A DNA stretch of 25,621 bases, from contig JAEWOJ010000029.1 in assembly GCA_023399815.1 (NCBI GenBank), positions 1 to 25,621 of the forward strand. Reading direction: 5' to 3'. The stretch is from Pseudomonadota bacterium. GTDB lineage: Bacteria > Pseudomonadota > Gammaproteobacteria > Xanthomonadales > Xanthomonadaceae. The position numbers and the translations under genes were made by a program. Below are positions 1 to 7,816 of this stretch, piece by piece. The notes beneath the pieces were generated by a model that had not been told where the DNA came from, searched no databases, and saw only the letters and a program-made list of their open reading frames with translations. Position 1 is the first letter of the stretch; every line of letters starts with the position of its first letter.

Positions 1-5
1 TAACC
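1..5 (-). rRNA. rrl: 23S rRNA, first 5 nt only (window edge)
   Basis: Read on the minus strand the window ends in GGTTA, which is how mature E. coli 23S rRNA begins. Only these bases are present. The rest of the gene lies outside the window, so the window edge falls at the spacer/23S boundary. The call depends on recalled E. coli sequence. Confidence 0.6.
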
Positions 6-111
6 TCACAACCCGAAGATGTTTCTTTCGATTCATCATCGTGTTGCGAAAATTTGAGAGACTCACGAACAACTCTCGTTGTTCAGTGTTTCAATTTTCA
101 GCTTGATCCAG

Positions 112-126
112 ATTTTTAAAGAGCAA
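112..126 (-). promoter_or_regulatory. boxA-like antitermination site in spacer
   Basis: On the minus strand this reads TTGCTCTTTAAAAAT, close to the E. coli rrn boxA (TGCTCTTTAACA) bound by NusB/NusE. It sits between tRNA-Ala and 23S, where the spacer boxA of E. coli lies. It belongs to the E. coli-like part of the window. Confidence 0.55.
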
Positions 127-188
127 AACTTCGCAGTGAACCTTTGCAGGTACACTCTGAAGTATTTTTTATTTAATCACTACAGAGA

Positions 189-264
189 TGGTGGAGCTAT
201 GCGGGATCGAACCGCAGACCTCCTGCGTGCAAAGCAGGCGCTCTCCCAGCTGAGCTATAGCCCC
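189..264 (-). tRNA. tRNA-Ala (TGC anticodon), E. coli-like
   Basis: This is a 76-nt cloverleaf read on the minus strand. The acceptor stem GGGGCTA pairs with TAGCTCC, followed by A and an encoded CCA. The anticodon TGC sits in CTTTGCAC, and the T arm carries GGTTCGATCC. Placement between tRNA-Ile and 23S is usual for rrn spacers. The sequence is what I recall for E. coli spacer tRNA-Ala, so it probably does not belong to the clostridial host. Confidence 0.95.
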
Positions 265-306
265 ATAACATGTAGTTAAAACCTCTTCAAATTTGCCGTG
301 CAAATT

Positions 307-383
<77 letters not shown>

Positions 384-484
384 GTAGAGGTTTTACTGCT
401 CATTTTCATCAGACAATCTGTGTGAGCACTGCAAAGTACGCTTCTTTAAGGTAAGGAGGTGATCCAACCGCAGGTTCCCCTACG

Positions 485-515
<31 letters not shown>

Positions 516-572
516 AATCACAAAGTGGTAAGCGCCCTCCCGAAGGTTAAGCTACCTACTTCTTTTGCAACC

Positions 573-626
<54 letters not shown>

Positions 627-640
627 GGCATTCTGATCCA

Positions 641-691
<51 letters not shown>

Positions 692-876
692 GACTACGAC
701 GCACTTTATGAGGTCCGCTTGCTCTCGCGAGGTCGCTTCTCTTTGTATGCGCCATTGTAGCACGTGTGTAGCCCTGGTCGTAAGGGCCATGATGACTTGA
801 CGTCATCCCCACCTTCCTCCAGTTTATCACTGGCAGTCTCCTTTGAGTTCCCGGCCGGACCGCTGGCAACAAAGGA

Positions 877-912
<36 letters not shown>

Positions 913-918
913 TTCACA

Positions 919-950
<32 letters not shown>

Positions 951-1007
951 CTCACGGTTCCCGAAGGCACATTCTCATCTCTGAAAACTTCCGTGGATGT
1001 CAAGACC

Positions 1008-1077
<70 letters not shown>

Positions 1078-1172
1078 ATTTGAGTTTTAACCTTGCGGCC
1101 GTACTCCCCAGGCGGTCGACTTAACGCGTTAGCTCCGGAAGCCACGCCTCAAGGGCACAACCTCCAAGTCGA

Positions 1173-1244
<72 letters not shown>

Positions 1245-1289
1245 TCTTCGTCCAGGGGGCCGCCTTCGCCACCGGTATTCCTCCAGATC

Positions 1290-1320
<31 letters not shown>

Positions 1321-1405
1321 TACCCCCCTCTACGAGACTCAAGCTTGCCAGTATCAGATGCAGTTCCCAGGTTGAGCCCGGGGATTTCACATCTGACTTA
1401 ACAAA

Positions 1406-1438
<33 letters not shown>

Positions 1439-1440
1439 AT

Positions 1441-1496
<56 letters not shown>

Positions 1497-1618
1497 CTTC
1501 TGCGGGTAACGTCAATGAGCAAAGGTATTAACTTTACTCCCTTCCTCCCCGCTGAAAGTACTTTACAACCCGAAGGCCTTCTTCATACACGCGGCATGGC
1601 TGCATCAGGCTTGCGCCC

Positions 1619-1684
<66 letters not shown>

Positions 1685-1898
1685 CGTTCACCCTCTCAGG
1701 CCGGCTACTGATCGTCGCCTTGGTAGGCCTTTACCCTACCAACTAGCTAATCAGACGCGAGCTCATCCTATACCTCTTAATCAATTTGACTTCTATATCA
1801 TGCGATACAAAAGTATCATGCGGTTTTAATCCCAGTTTCCCGAGGCTATTCCTCTGTATAGGGCAGATTGCTCACGCGTTACTCACCCGTCCGCCACT

Positions 1899-2083
1899 AA
1901 GTAAGTTACTTCACCAAATTCTGAATCTCTTTGGTGTTGTCACTTGGAATTTGCGTGAAGCTCATTTGCTTCTTTTGCTTAATTCTCTCTTCGTTCACCT
2001 TTACTATTATATGTAGTGTTATTTCCCCTTTTGGCAAATGCGCTTGGGGCACTTCGTTCAGCGTTTGGTGAAGCAACTTACTT
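1899..2083 (-). other. Large insertion/extended hairpin in 16S helix 6 (V1)
   Basis: Two 20-nt arms, 1,899-1,918 and 2,064-2,083, pair in the rRNA without mismatch (19 Watson-Crick pairs and one G-U). The next paired block is CUGAA/UUCAG (1,921-1,925 with 2,057-2,061) across a 2x2 internal loop. About 130 nt remain inside, with small local hairpins such as GAAGC-AAAUGA-GCUUC. Helix 6 is normally only about 30-45 nt, so roughly 150 nt are extra. No protein of note is encoded. This is either a stable V1 expansion or an intervening sequence that is cut out of the mature rRNA. Confidence 0.8.
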
Positions 2084-2121
<38 letters not shown>

Positions 2122-2151
2122 GTCCTGAGCCAGGATCAAACTCTCGTTTAA

Positions 2152-2303
2152 TATTTTCCTTAGCCCAAGCTTTCGCTTAGCTTTTTTTACTTTTTGTTTG
2201 TTTGTTCTTTTTTTCAATTAGAACTCTCAAAGGTTTCTTATGCTGTTTTATTGTCTATGTTCGAATTTTTTCGTTCACCGCCTCTTGAGACAGGAACTTT
2301 CAT
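2152..2303 (-). promoter_or_regulatory. rrn leader region
   Basis: This is transcribed leader between the last rrn promoter and 16S. It contains a GAAA-tetraloop hairpin just before 16S (2,162-2,182: AAGC-GAAA-GCTT with an outer AGC/GCT) and an AT-rich tract. A CCTTTGAGAGTTC block near 2,222-2,234 could be a divergent boxA. The leader is clostridial in composition, unlike the E. coli-like spacer at the other end of the gene, so the normal leader/spacer processing stem is not expected to form. Confidence 0.5.
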
Positions 2304-2332
2304 AGTTTAACATACTTGTCGTATGTTGTCAA
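2304..2332 (-). promoter_or_regulatory. rrn promoter P3 (closest to 16S)
   Basis: The -35 is TTGACA (2,327-2,332), the spacer is 17 bp and the -10 is TAAACT (2,304-2,309). An AT-rich upstream stretch of about 55 bp resembles an UP element. The expected start is near 2,297, followed by CTGTCTC. Confidence 0.75.
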
Positions 2333-2431
2333 GATAATTTTTAAATATTTTTTATCTATTTTTTACATATTTTTTATCTTGATTAATTTGACTATGTTCG
2401 GTTGTTTACTGTCCCTCGAGACAGCTTTGAT

Positions 2432-2460
2432 AGATTATCACATCTTTTCGATACTGTCAA
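2432..2460 (-). promoter_or_regulatory. rrn promoter P2
   Basis: The -35 is TTGACA (2,455-2,460), the spacer is 17 bp and the -10 is TAATCT (2,432-2,437). The transcript would begin near 2,425, next to the palindrome CTGTCTCGAGGGACAG (2,409-2,424). Confidence 0.75.
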
Positions 2461-2525
2461 CTACCAATTTTTTCTTGTAGTGCCATACCCCTTAAAACAG
2501 GTATTTAACTTGCGACAGCTTGACT

Positions 2526-2554
2526 ATATTACCACTTGCTTATCTCTGTGTCAA
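2526..2554 (-). promoter_or_regulatory. rrn promoter P1 (most upstream)
   Basis: The -35 is TTGACA (2,549-2,554), the spacer is 17 bp and the -10 is TAATAT (2,526-2,531). It lies just beyond the lysS terminator. It shares with P2 the AAG-CTGTC block 4-7 nt after the -10, which suggests the promoters arose by duplication. Confidence 0.75.
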
Positions 2555-2589
2555 CTGGCAATTTTTGCTTATAAGAGATGAAGCTGGGT

Positions 2590-2631
2590 AAAATAAAAAC
2601 AAGGATGTTGAGTTATCCCATCATCCTTGTT
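2590..2631 (-). terminator. Rho-independent terminator after lysS
   Basis: On the minus strand, 15 nt after the lysS stop, AACAAGGATG pairs perfectly with CATCCTTGTT (2,622-2,631 with 2,598-2,607) around a 14-nt loop and is followed by TTTATTTT. It separates the housekeeping operon from the rrn promoters. Confidence 0.85.
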
Positions 2632-2645
2632 TATCACTCAGTGTA

Positions 2646-4121
2646 TTAATCTAATGGTTTCATTGTAGGGAACAATATAATATCCCTTATTGTAGGCTGG
2701 TCGGTTATTAACATAATAACTCTGTCAACACCAATTCCAAGTCCACCTGTAGGAGGAAGGCCTACCTCTATGGCATTGATAAAGTCATTATCCATCATAT
2801 GAGCTTCATCGTCCCCGGCTTCTTTTTGCTTTACCTGTTCCTCAAATCTTTCTCTTTGATCTATAGGATCGTTTAACTCCGAGAAAGCATTGGCAATTTC
2901 CCACGTGTTGGCAAATGCTTCAAACCTGTCTGTTACCCTCGGGTCTTCAGCATTTCTTTTTGCAAGCGGAGAAATTTCAACCGGATGATGAGTAACAAAT
3001 GTCGGCTGTTCTAAATATTCTTCACAGAATTCTTCAAACAATTCACTTATAACATGCCCTCTCGTCATCAAAGGCTTAATCTCTATACCTTTTTTCTTAG
3101 CTATTTCTATTGCTTCTTCGTCAGTGTTTATAAGGTCAAAATCTATTCCTGTATATTCCTTGACCATATCCTGCATTTTTACTCTTCTCCAAGGAGGAGT
3201 AAAGTCTATAGTCTTACCCTGGAATTCTATTTTTGTAGTTCCTCTTGCCTTTTTAGCAACGTAAGCAACTATATTTTCAGTCAATGTCATCATGTCGTTA
3301 AAGTCCGCATACGGCTTGTAAATTTCAATAGCCGTATATTCCGGGTTATGATTTGCATCCATACCTTCATTTCTGAACATTTTACCCATTTCATAGACAC
3401 CGTCGCCCAAACCACCGACTACTAATCTTTTCAGAAACAATTCATTTGCAATACGCATATACATATCTATATCAAGGGTATTGTGGTGTGTAATAAACGG
3501 TCTCGCATTGGCTCCGCCTGCTATAGGACTTAGTATAGGAGTTTCAACCTCCAAGTATCCTTCTCCGTCCAAATATTCCCTGATACCTCTGATAATTTTA
3601 TTACGCATCAAAAATACGTCTTTTATTTCAGGATTAACTATTAAATCCACATATCTTTGTCTGTATCGTATATCCACGTCTTTTAATCCATGAAATTTTT
3701 CAGGCAATGTCTGCAGCGATTTTGACAAAAGCTTAATTTCGTCTGCTTTTACAGAGATTTCACCTGTCTTAGTCTTGAAAACCTCGCCTACTAAACCGAT
3801 TATATCGCCAATGTCGTATGTTTTAAGCCATTTATATTCTTCTTCACCTATTGCATCCTGCTTAACGAACATCTGAATTCTTCCTAAATGATCCTGAATA
3901 TCGTAAAAGCCAACCTTGCCCTGTCCTCTTTTAGACATTATTCTTCCGGCAATAGAAACTTTTTTCCCTTCCATTTCCTCAAAATTATCTTTTATGTATT
4001 GAGAATTGGAAGTCACTTCGTATTTAGCCACTTTATACGGGTCTCTTCCCGCATTGATTAAATCTTTTAACTTATCTACCCTGACCTGTCTTAAATCACC
4101 AGTGTTTTGCTGCTCGCTCAA
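2646..4121 (-). CDS. lysS: Lysyl-tRNA synthetase, class II
   Basis: The enzyme charges tRNA-Lys with lysine in the cytoplasm. The 491-residue length is normal. The N-terminal anticodon-binding OB fold spans about residues 55-150 (VSIAGRIMSKRGQGKVGFYDI). It is followed by the class II catalytic core, with motif 2 FRNEGMDANHNPEYTAIEIY (R, E and H in place) and motif 3 GLGIGVDRVIMLITD near the C-terminus. The start is TTG at 4,121, chosen because AAGGTGG lies 8 nt upstream and no in-frame ATG fits better. It follows greA by 34 bp, so the two are probably co-transcribed, and it ends in a good terminator. Confidence 0.97.
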   Translation of the reverse strand: MSEQQNTGDLRQVRVDKLKDLINAGRDPYKVAKYEVTSNSQYIKDNFEEMEGKKVSIAGRIMSKRGQGKVGFYDIQDHLGRIQMFVKQDAIGEEEYKWLKTYDIGDIIGLVGEVFKTKTGEISVKADEIKLLSKSLQTLPEKFHGLKDVDIRYRQRYVDLIVNPEIKDVFLMRNKIIRGIREYLDGEGYLEVETPILSPIAGGANARPFITHHNTLDIDMYMRIANELFLKRLVVGGLGDGVYEMGKMFRNEGMDANHNPEYTAIEIYKPYADFNDMMTLTENIVAYVAKKARGTTKIEFQGKTIDFTPPWRRVKMQDMVKEYTGIDFDLINTDEEAIEIAKKKGIEIKPLMTRGHVISELFEEFCEEYLEQPTFVTHHPVEISPLAKRNAEDPRVTDRFEAFANTWEIANAFSELNDPIDQRERFEEQVKQKEAGDDEAHMMDNDFINAIEVGLPPTGGLGIGVDRVIMLITDQPTIRDIILFPTMKPLD

Positions 4122-4155
4122 TCACTACACCACCTTATTCTTTTGTTATATATTT

Positions 4156-4626
4156 TTAAACAGTTAATACTTCATACTTTATCATATCTCCTACAGGAGA
4201 TGCAACTTCAATTACATCACCGACTTTTCTGCCTATGAGAGCTTTACCTAACGGTGATACATTTGAAATCTTACCTTTAAAAGGATCTGCCTCTGCCGAG
4301 CCCACTATGGTGTATTCCATAACCTCGTCAAATTCCAGGTCTTTTATGGACACCTTTGAGCCTACACATACAACTCCTTTTTGTTTTGCTGCCTTTATTA
4401 TTTTTGCATTCTTAATCATTTGCTCTAATTTTGCTATACGAGTTTCCACGTTGGCCTGTTCATTCTTGGCCTCGTCGTATTCCGCATTTTCGCTTATATC
4501 CCCAAAAGCTAAAGCAACTTTAATTTTTTCGGAAATTTCTTTTCTTTTAACAAGCTTTAAAAATTCCAATTCGTTTTTTAATTCTTCCAAACCCTCAGCA
4601 GTAATCAAAGTTTCATTATTTTTCAT
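4156..4626 (-). CDS. greA: Transcription elongation factor GreA
   Basis: GreA rescues backtracked RNA polymerase by stimulating transcript cleavage through the secondary channel. The 156-residue length is typical. The N-terminal coiled coil (about residues 5-75) carries the acidic tip (FGDISENAEYDEAKNEQ, with the D and E residues that reach the active site). The C-terminal FKBP-like domain ends SPVGDMIKYEVLTV. AAAGGAG lies 8 nt before the ATG. It has its own promoter at 4,772-4,800 and lies upstream of lysS, an order common in Firmicutes. Confidence 0.97.
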   Translation of the reverse strand: MKNNETLITAEGLEELKNELEFLKLVKRKEISEKIKVALAFGDISENAEYDEAKNEQANVETRIAKLEQMIKNAKIIKAAKQKGVVCVGSKVSIKDLEFDEVMEYTIVGSAEADPFKGKISNVSPLGKALIGRKVGDVIEVASPVGDMIKYEVLTV

Positions 4627-4771
4627 ATTATTGCTCCTTTTAATAATGTTGCTTGTTACAATTAATGCAATTTTACATATTATATTTACAGCACATGATG
4701 TTAATCTATTCTATTATGAATTTAATATAATATGATAATCATACGGTAATTCTTTTTTAATTAATTAAAAC

Positions 4772-4800
4772 ATTATAATAAACGATAATAAAAAAGTCAA
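4772..4800 (-). promoter_or_regulatory. greA-lysS promoter
   Basis: The -35 is TTGACT (4,795-4,800), the spacer is 17 bp and the -10 is TATAAT (4,772-4,777). It begins only 11 bp after the dusB stop. The leader to greA would be about 140 nt, AT-rich, with no riboswitch that I recognise. Confidence 0.75.
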
Positions 4801-4811
4801 GAACAATCGTC

Positions 4812-5792
4812 TCAGCTTCCGCTACATTTTAAATAATCGTCTAATACATCATATAAGTCGGCTGCTTTTGAAATTTTGTTAATTTTATTTCTTGCATCTG
4901 ATGAGCCCTTCATACCCTTCATGTACCATGCAGCAAATTTGCGCATTTCCAATATTGCTATTTTTTCGTCCAATTCCTTTACAAGCATTTCAGCATGTCT
5001 TTTTATTATCTGAATTTTATCCATAGCTGTCGGTATATAGAAATCATAATCACCATTGAATGCCTTTACTATGTTTTTTATAAGCCACGGATTACCCAAT
5101 ATTCCTCTTCCCACCATCACACCGTCACAATTGGTATCCTCAATCATTTTAACTGCATCCTCAGGAGTGAAAATATCTCCGTTTCCTATTACGGGAACAT
5201 TAACCTTTTCTTTTACTTCCTTAATTATATGGTTGGATGACCTTCCTGTATAAAATTGTTCTCTCGTCCTGCCGTGTACGGCAATCATATCGACTCCGTT
5301 ATGTTCCAGGCATTGTGCAACCTCTGCGGCATTCATGCTTTTACTGTCCCATCCTGCCCTGATTTTAGCGGTAACAGGCTTGTTTGACACCTTTTTGATT
5401 TTATTTATTATGCTGCCTGCCAGTTCAGGATTTCTCATAAGTGCGCTTCCGTCTCCGTTTTTTACGATTTTAGGAGTAGGACATCCCATGTTAACATCAA
5501 TTATATCAATATCATTTCTTTCATTTATGTATTTTTCAACCACATAAGCCATAATATCCGGGTCACTTCCAAAAATCTGCAACGATACAGGTCTGTTGTC
5601 TTCATTTATTTTCATCAATCTGTTCGTTTTTATGTCATTGTAGTATAATCCCTTTGCACTGACCATTTCCGTGCAGACCAGACCGGCTCCCATTCCCTTA
5701 CATATGGTCCTGTATGTTATGTCCGTTACGCCCGCCATGGGCGCAAGAATCACATTTTCGCCCAATTCTACGTTTCCTATTTTAAGCTTCAT
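4812..5792 (-). CDS. dusB: tRNA-dihydrouridine synthase (DusB family)
   Basis: This FMN enzyme reduces uridine to dihydrouridine in tRNA D loops with NADPH. At 326 residues it has the family length. The TIM barrel starts with VILAPMAGVTDITYR. NMGCPTPKIVKNGDGSALM carries the catalytic cysteine, AKIRAGW and HGRTREQFYTG bind FMN and substrate, and GNGDIFTPEDA plus VMVGRGILGNPW complete the phosphate-binding site. A helical C-terminal domain follows. The ATG overlaps the end of birA by 11 bp, so the two are translated from one message. A greA promoter follows directly. Confidence 0.95.
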   Translation of the reverse strand: MKLKIGNVELGENVILAPMAGVTDITYRTICKGMGAGLVCTEMVSAKGLYYNDIKTNRLMKINEDNRPVSLQIFGSDPDIMAYVVEKYINERNDIDIIDVNMGCPTPKIVKNGDGSALMRNPELAGSIINKIKKVSNKPVTAKIRAGWDSKSMNAAEVAQCLEHNGVDMIAVHGRTREQFYTGRSSNHIIKEVKEKVNVPVIGNGDIFTPEDAVKMIEDTNCDGVMVGRGILGNPWLIKNIVKAFNGDYDFYIPTAMDKIQIIKRHAEMLVKELDEKIAILEMRKFAAWYMKGMKGSSDARNKINKISKAADLYDVLDDYLKCSGS

Positions 5793-6576
5793 ATATTAAT
5801 ATAGTTTCTCCCGGATTTAAAATTTCCTCATTGCCCTTTTCGCCTGTTACTACCAAACATCCCTCTTCGTCTATACCTTTAACACGTACTCTTCGTCTTG
5901 TTTTTTTTCCTTTTTTCATTACTTCAATTTCCTTATTAATAATACATGAATTATTCGTACAAGCTTCTATGAGCTCTTTAAGGTTGTTTTTAATCAGATG
6001 ATTATAAAAAGCCTCTAAATTGTTTAGCAGTCTTCCTATAAACAATTCTCTGTCTACATCATCCCCCGATTCTGTTTTTAAGGATGTTGACGTATTTCTT
6101 ATATCTTCATTTATGTTAAGGGCTTCGTCATCCATGTTCACATTAATTCCAAAGGAAATAATAATTACGTCAGAATTTTTTCCTGTGAAACTGCTTATGA
6201 CAGAAGCAAGCTTCTTCCCATTTACCAGAATATCGTTGGGCCATTTTATTTTACAATCTATGTTATATAATTCAAGTATTGTTTTATGTAATGCTGCACA
6301 GCTTATCATATCGATTTTTGATATTAAAAGATTATTTACCAAAGGTTTTAAAATTATACTTAAATAAATATTTCTGTCAGGAAAGCAATACCATTCATTT
6401 CCCATTCTCATAGTGCATTTCGACTGATCTTCAGACAGAACAATTAATCCATCCGGACACGTATTAAATATACTCTTCGCCTTTGTGGCAGTGGACGACA
6501 AGAGATCATATTGAATTATGGCTCGTCCCATTGTTTCAGTGTTCAAGCATTCGTTAATTTTGTTTAAATCGTACAT
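5782..6576 (-). CDS. birA: Biotin--protein ligase, HTH-less, with altered biotin loop
   Basis: The family attaches biotin to carboxylase carrier proteins via biotinoyl-AMP. This 264-residue protein has only the ligase and C-terminal SH3-like domains. The DNA-binding domain of bifunctional BirA is absent, so it should not act as a repressor. The start is ATG at 6,576: AAAGGTGG lies just upstream and a good promoter ends 26 bp before it. A longer frame to 6,630 would begin inside the -35. Conserved parts are KWPNDILVNGKKLASV (catalytic lysine) and SFGINVNM. The biotinoyl-AMP loop, normally GRGRRGRxW, reads CTMRMGNEW here. Only one R, the late G and the W remain. It could be a diverged active ligase or a paralogue with changed activity. 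Confidence 0.88.
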   Translation of the reverse strand: MYDLNKINECLNTETMGRAIIQYDLLSSTATKAKSIFNTCPDGLIVLSEDQSKCTMRMGNEWYCFPDRNIYLSIILKPLVNNLLISKIDMISCAALHKTILELYNIDCKIKWPNDILVNGKKLASVISSFTGKNSDVIIISFGINVNMDDEALNINEDIRNTSTSLKTESGDDVDRELFIGRLLNNLEAFYNHLIKNNLKELIEACTNNSCIINKEIEVMKKGKKTRRRVRVKGIDEEGCLVVTGEKGNEEILNPGETILIYEA

Positions 6577-6601
6577 TTTAACCACCTTTTCTTCCCGATA
6601 T

Positions 6602-6630
6602 ATATTACTATACAGATACGTTTTCGTCAA
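6602..6630 (-). promoter_or_regulatory. birA-dusB promoter
   Basis: The -35 is TTGACG (6,625-6,630), the spacer is 17 bp and the -10 is TAATAT (6,602-6,607). The predicted start near 6,595 gives a leader of about 20 nt before the ATG at 6,576 and rules out the longer birA frame. Confidence 0.75.
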
Positions 6631-6674
6631 GAAATGCTTGCAAAATTATTACAATTATTTAATACAAGTTCATA

Positions 6675-6703
6675 TTGACATCACATATGCATTAGTGTAC
6701 TAT
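6675..6703 (+). promoter_or_regulatory. Promoter of the GntR-ABC-lipoprotein operon
   Basis: The -35 is TTGACA (6,675-6,680), the spacer is 17 bp and the -10 is TACTAT (6,698-6,703). It is divergent from the birA promoter, with about 45 bp between the two -35 boxes. Confidence 0.7.
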
Positions 6704-6720
6704 TTAACTATGATACTAAT
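6691..6720 (+). promoter_or_regulatory. Putative GntR/YtrA operator
   Basis: An imperfect palindrome with arms ATTAGT and ACTAAT at its ends (22 of 30 positions symmetric) covers the -10 box and start site of the operon. This position would let the regulator encoded next door repress its own operon. The palindrome is seen; the binding is inferred. Confidence 0.45.
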
Positions 6721-6748
6721 ACGCCAATAGGAAAGAAGAAGGTGGAGC

Positions 6749-7117
6749 ATGGAGTTTAATAACAATATACCTATTTATATGCAGGTCATTGAAAAAATTA
6801 AGCAGGAAATAGTCACAGGAAAATTAAAATCAGGCGAAAAGATGCCTTCCTCAAGGGACTATGGAAATGAGCTTGGAATAAATTTCAATACAGTGGCAAG
6901 GGTTTATAAGGAGATGGAAATGGAAGAATTATTGTTTACAAAAAGAGGTTTGGGTACGTTCGTTACGGAATCTGAGGAAAGAGTGGGGAAGCTCAGATAT
7001 GAAATGGCAAAAAAACAAATAGAAAGTTTTATATTCAGTATGAAGCAAATAGGTTACACTAAGAAAGATATGATTAAATTTATTGAAGCAGAAAATTATT
7101 TGGAGGGTGAGGAGTAA
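6749..7117 (+). CDS. GntR-family regulator, YtrA subfamily
   Basis: This is a small DNA-binding repressor of 122 residues. The N-terminal winged helix-turn-helix occupies residues 1-75 (IPIYMQVIEKIKQEIVTGKL, GEKMPSSRDYGNELGINFNT, then KRGLGTFVTE for the wing). Only a short helical tail follows, with no ligand-binding domain, which is the YtrA subfamily pattern. AAGGTGG precedes the ATG. It is the first gene of a four-gene operon with an ABC transporter. In Bacillus, YtrA controls its neighbouring ABC transporter and responds to cell-wall antibiotics that bind lipid II. Whether that holds here is unknown. Confidence 0.92.
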   Translation: MEFNNNIPIYMQVIEKIKQEIVTGKLKSGEKMPSSRDYGNELGINFNTVARVYKEMEMEELLFTKRGLGTFVTESEERVGKLRYEMAKKQIESFIFSMKQIGYTKKDMIKFIEAENYLEGEE

Positions 7118-7816
7118 TTGGAAATATTAAAAATTGAAAACTTAAGCAAAAGATATTATAACAAGACCGCTTTAAGCGATATAAATCTGTCGATTGAAAG
7201 CGGAAAAATATACGGACTGTTAGGTCCCAACGGCAGCGGCAAAACAACTCTTATGAAGGTTATTGCAGGATTGCACAAGCAGACTGCAGGTAATGTTTTA
7301 ATCAACGGCAATCCCGTATCATATAAATCTAAAGCTGCAATTTCTTATATGCCCACAGAAAATTATTTATACGGAGACTTTAAGGTTAAAAATGTCATAA
7401 GATTCTATAAGGATATGTATGAGGATTTTCAGGAGGATGTTGCCTTGAAAATACTTAACGATATAAAGGTTGATACTGAATTTAAAATATCAAAGCTGTC
7501 CTCCGGATTGACAGGAAAGCTAAAGGTTGCCCTTACATTGTCACGTGACTCGGAGCTTTACATGCTTGATGAGCCCTTGAACGGCGTCGATGTATTGTCA
7601 AGAGATACAATAATGGAATTAATAACGGCTTCCTGCGGCGAAAACAAGACTATAATCATTTCGACTCATTTAGTAAGTGAAATCGAAAAGATACTTGATT
7701 CTGTAATATTTTTAAAGGACGGTATCGTGGAGCTTTGCGGTGATGCCGAGGATTTAAGAATTTCAAGGGGAGTGTCCGTTGAAGGACTTTATAAGGAGGT
7801 ATTCAGGAATGCTTAA
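7118..7816 (+). CDS. ABC transporter ATP-binding protein
   Basis: This ATPase subunit of 232 residues has Walker A GPNGSGKTT (about residues 35-43), a Q-loop region around SYMPTENYLYGDF, an unusual signature LSSGLTGK in place of LSGGQ, Walker B ELYMLDEP, and the switch histidine in ISTHL. The start is TTG at 7,118, directly after the TAA of the regulator, with GGAGGGTGAGGAG just upstream. It probably works with the permease that overlaps its 3' end. It looks like the YtrB/EcsA-like exporter or stress-response type. The substrate is unknown. Confidence 0.93.
   Translation: MEILKIENLSKRYYNKTALSDINLSIESGKIYGLLGPNGSGKTTLMKVIAGLHKQTAGNVLINGNPVSYKSKAAISYMPTENYLYGDFKVKNVIRFYKDMYEDFQEDVALKILNDIKVDTEFKISKLSSGLTGKLKVALTLSRDSELYMLDEPLNGVDVLSRDTIMELITASCGENKTIIISTHLVSEIEKILDSVIFLKDGIVELCGDAEDLRISRGVSVEGLYKEVFRNA

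Noticed and set aside
1899..2083. Group I or II intron in 16S
   Set aside because: It is far too short, has no catalytic core elements, and is better explained as an extended helix 6.
4627..4765. greA leader as a riboswitch
   Set aside because: It is about 140 nt, AT-rich, without any conserved motif or terminator that I recognise.
6577..6630. Longer birA start (MTKTYLYSN...)
   Set aside because: It would lie inside the birA -35/-10. The ATG at 6,576 has a good ribosome site.
7779..7808. Longer permease start
   Set aside because: It has no ribosome site. AAGGAGG lies properly before ATG 7,809.
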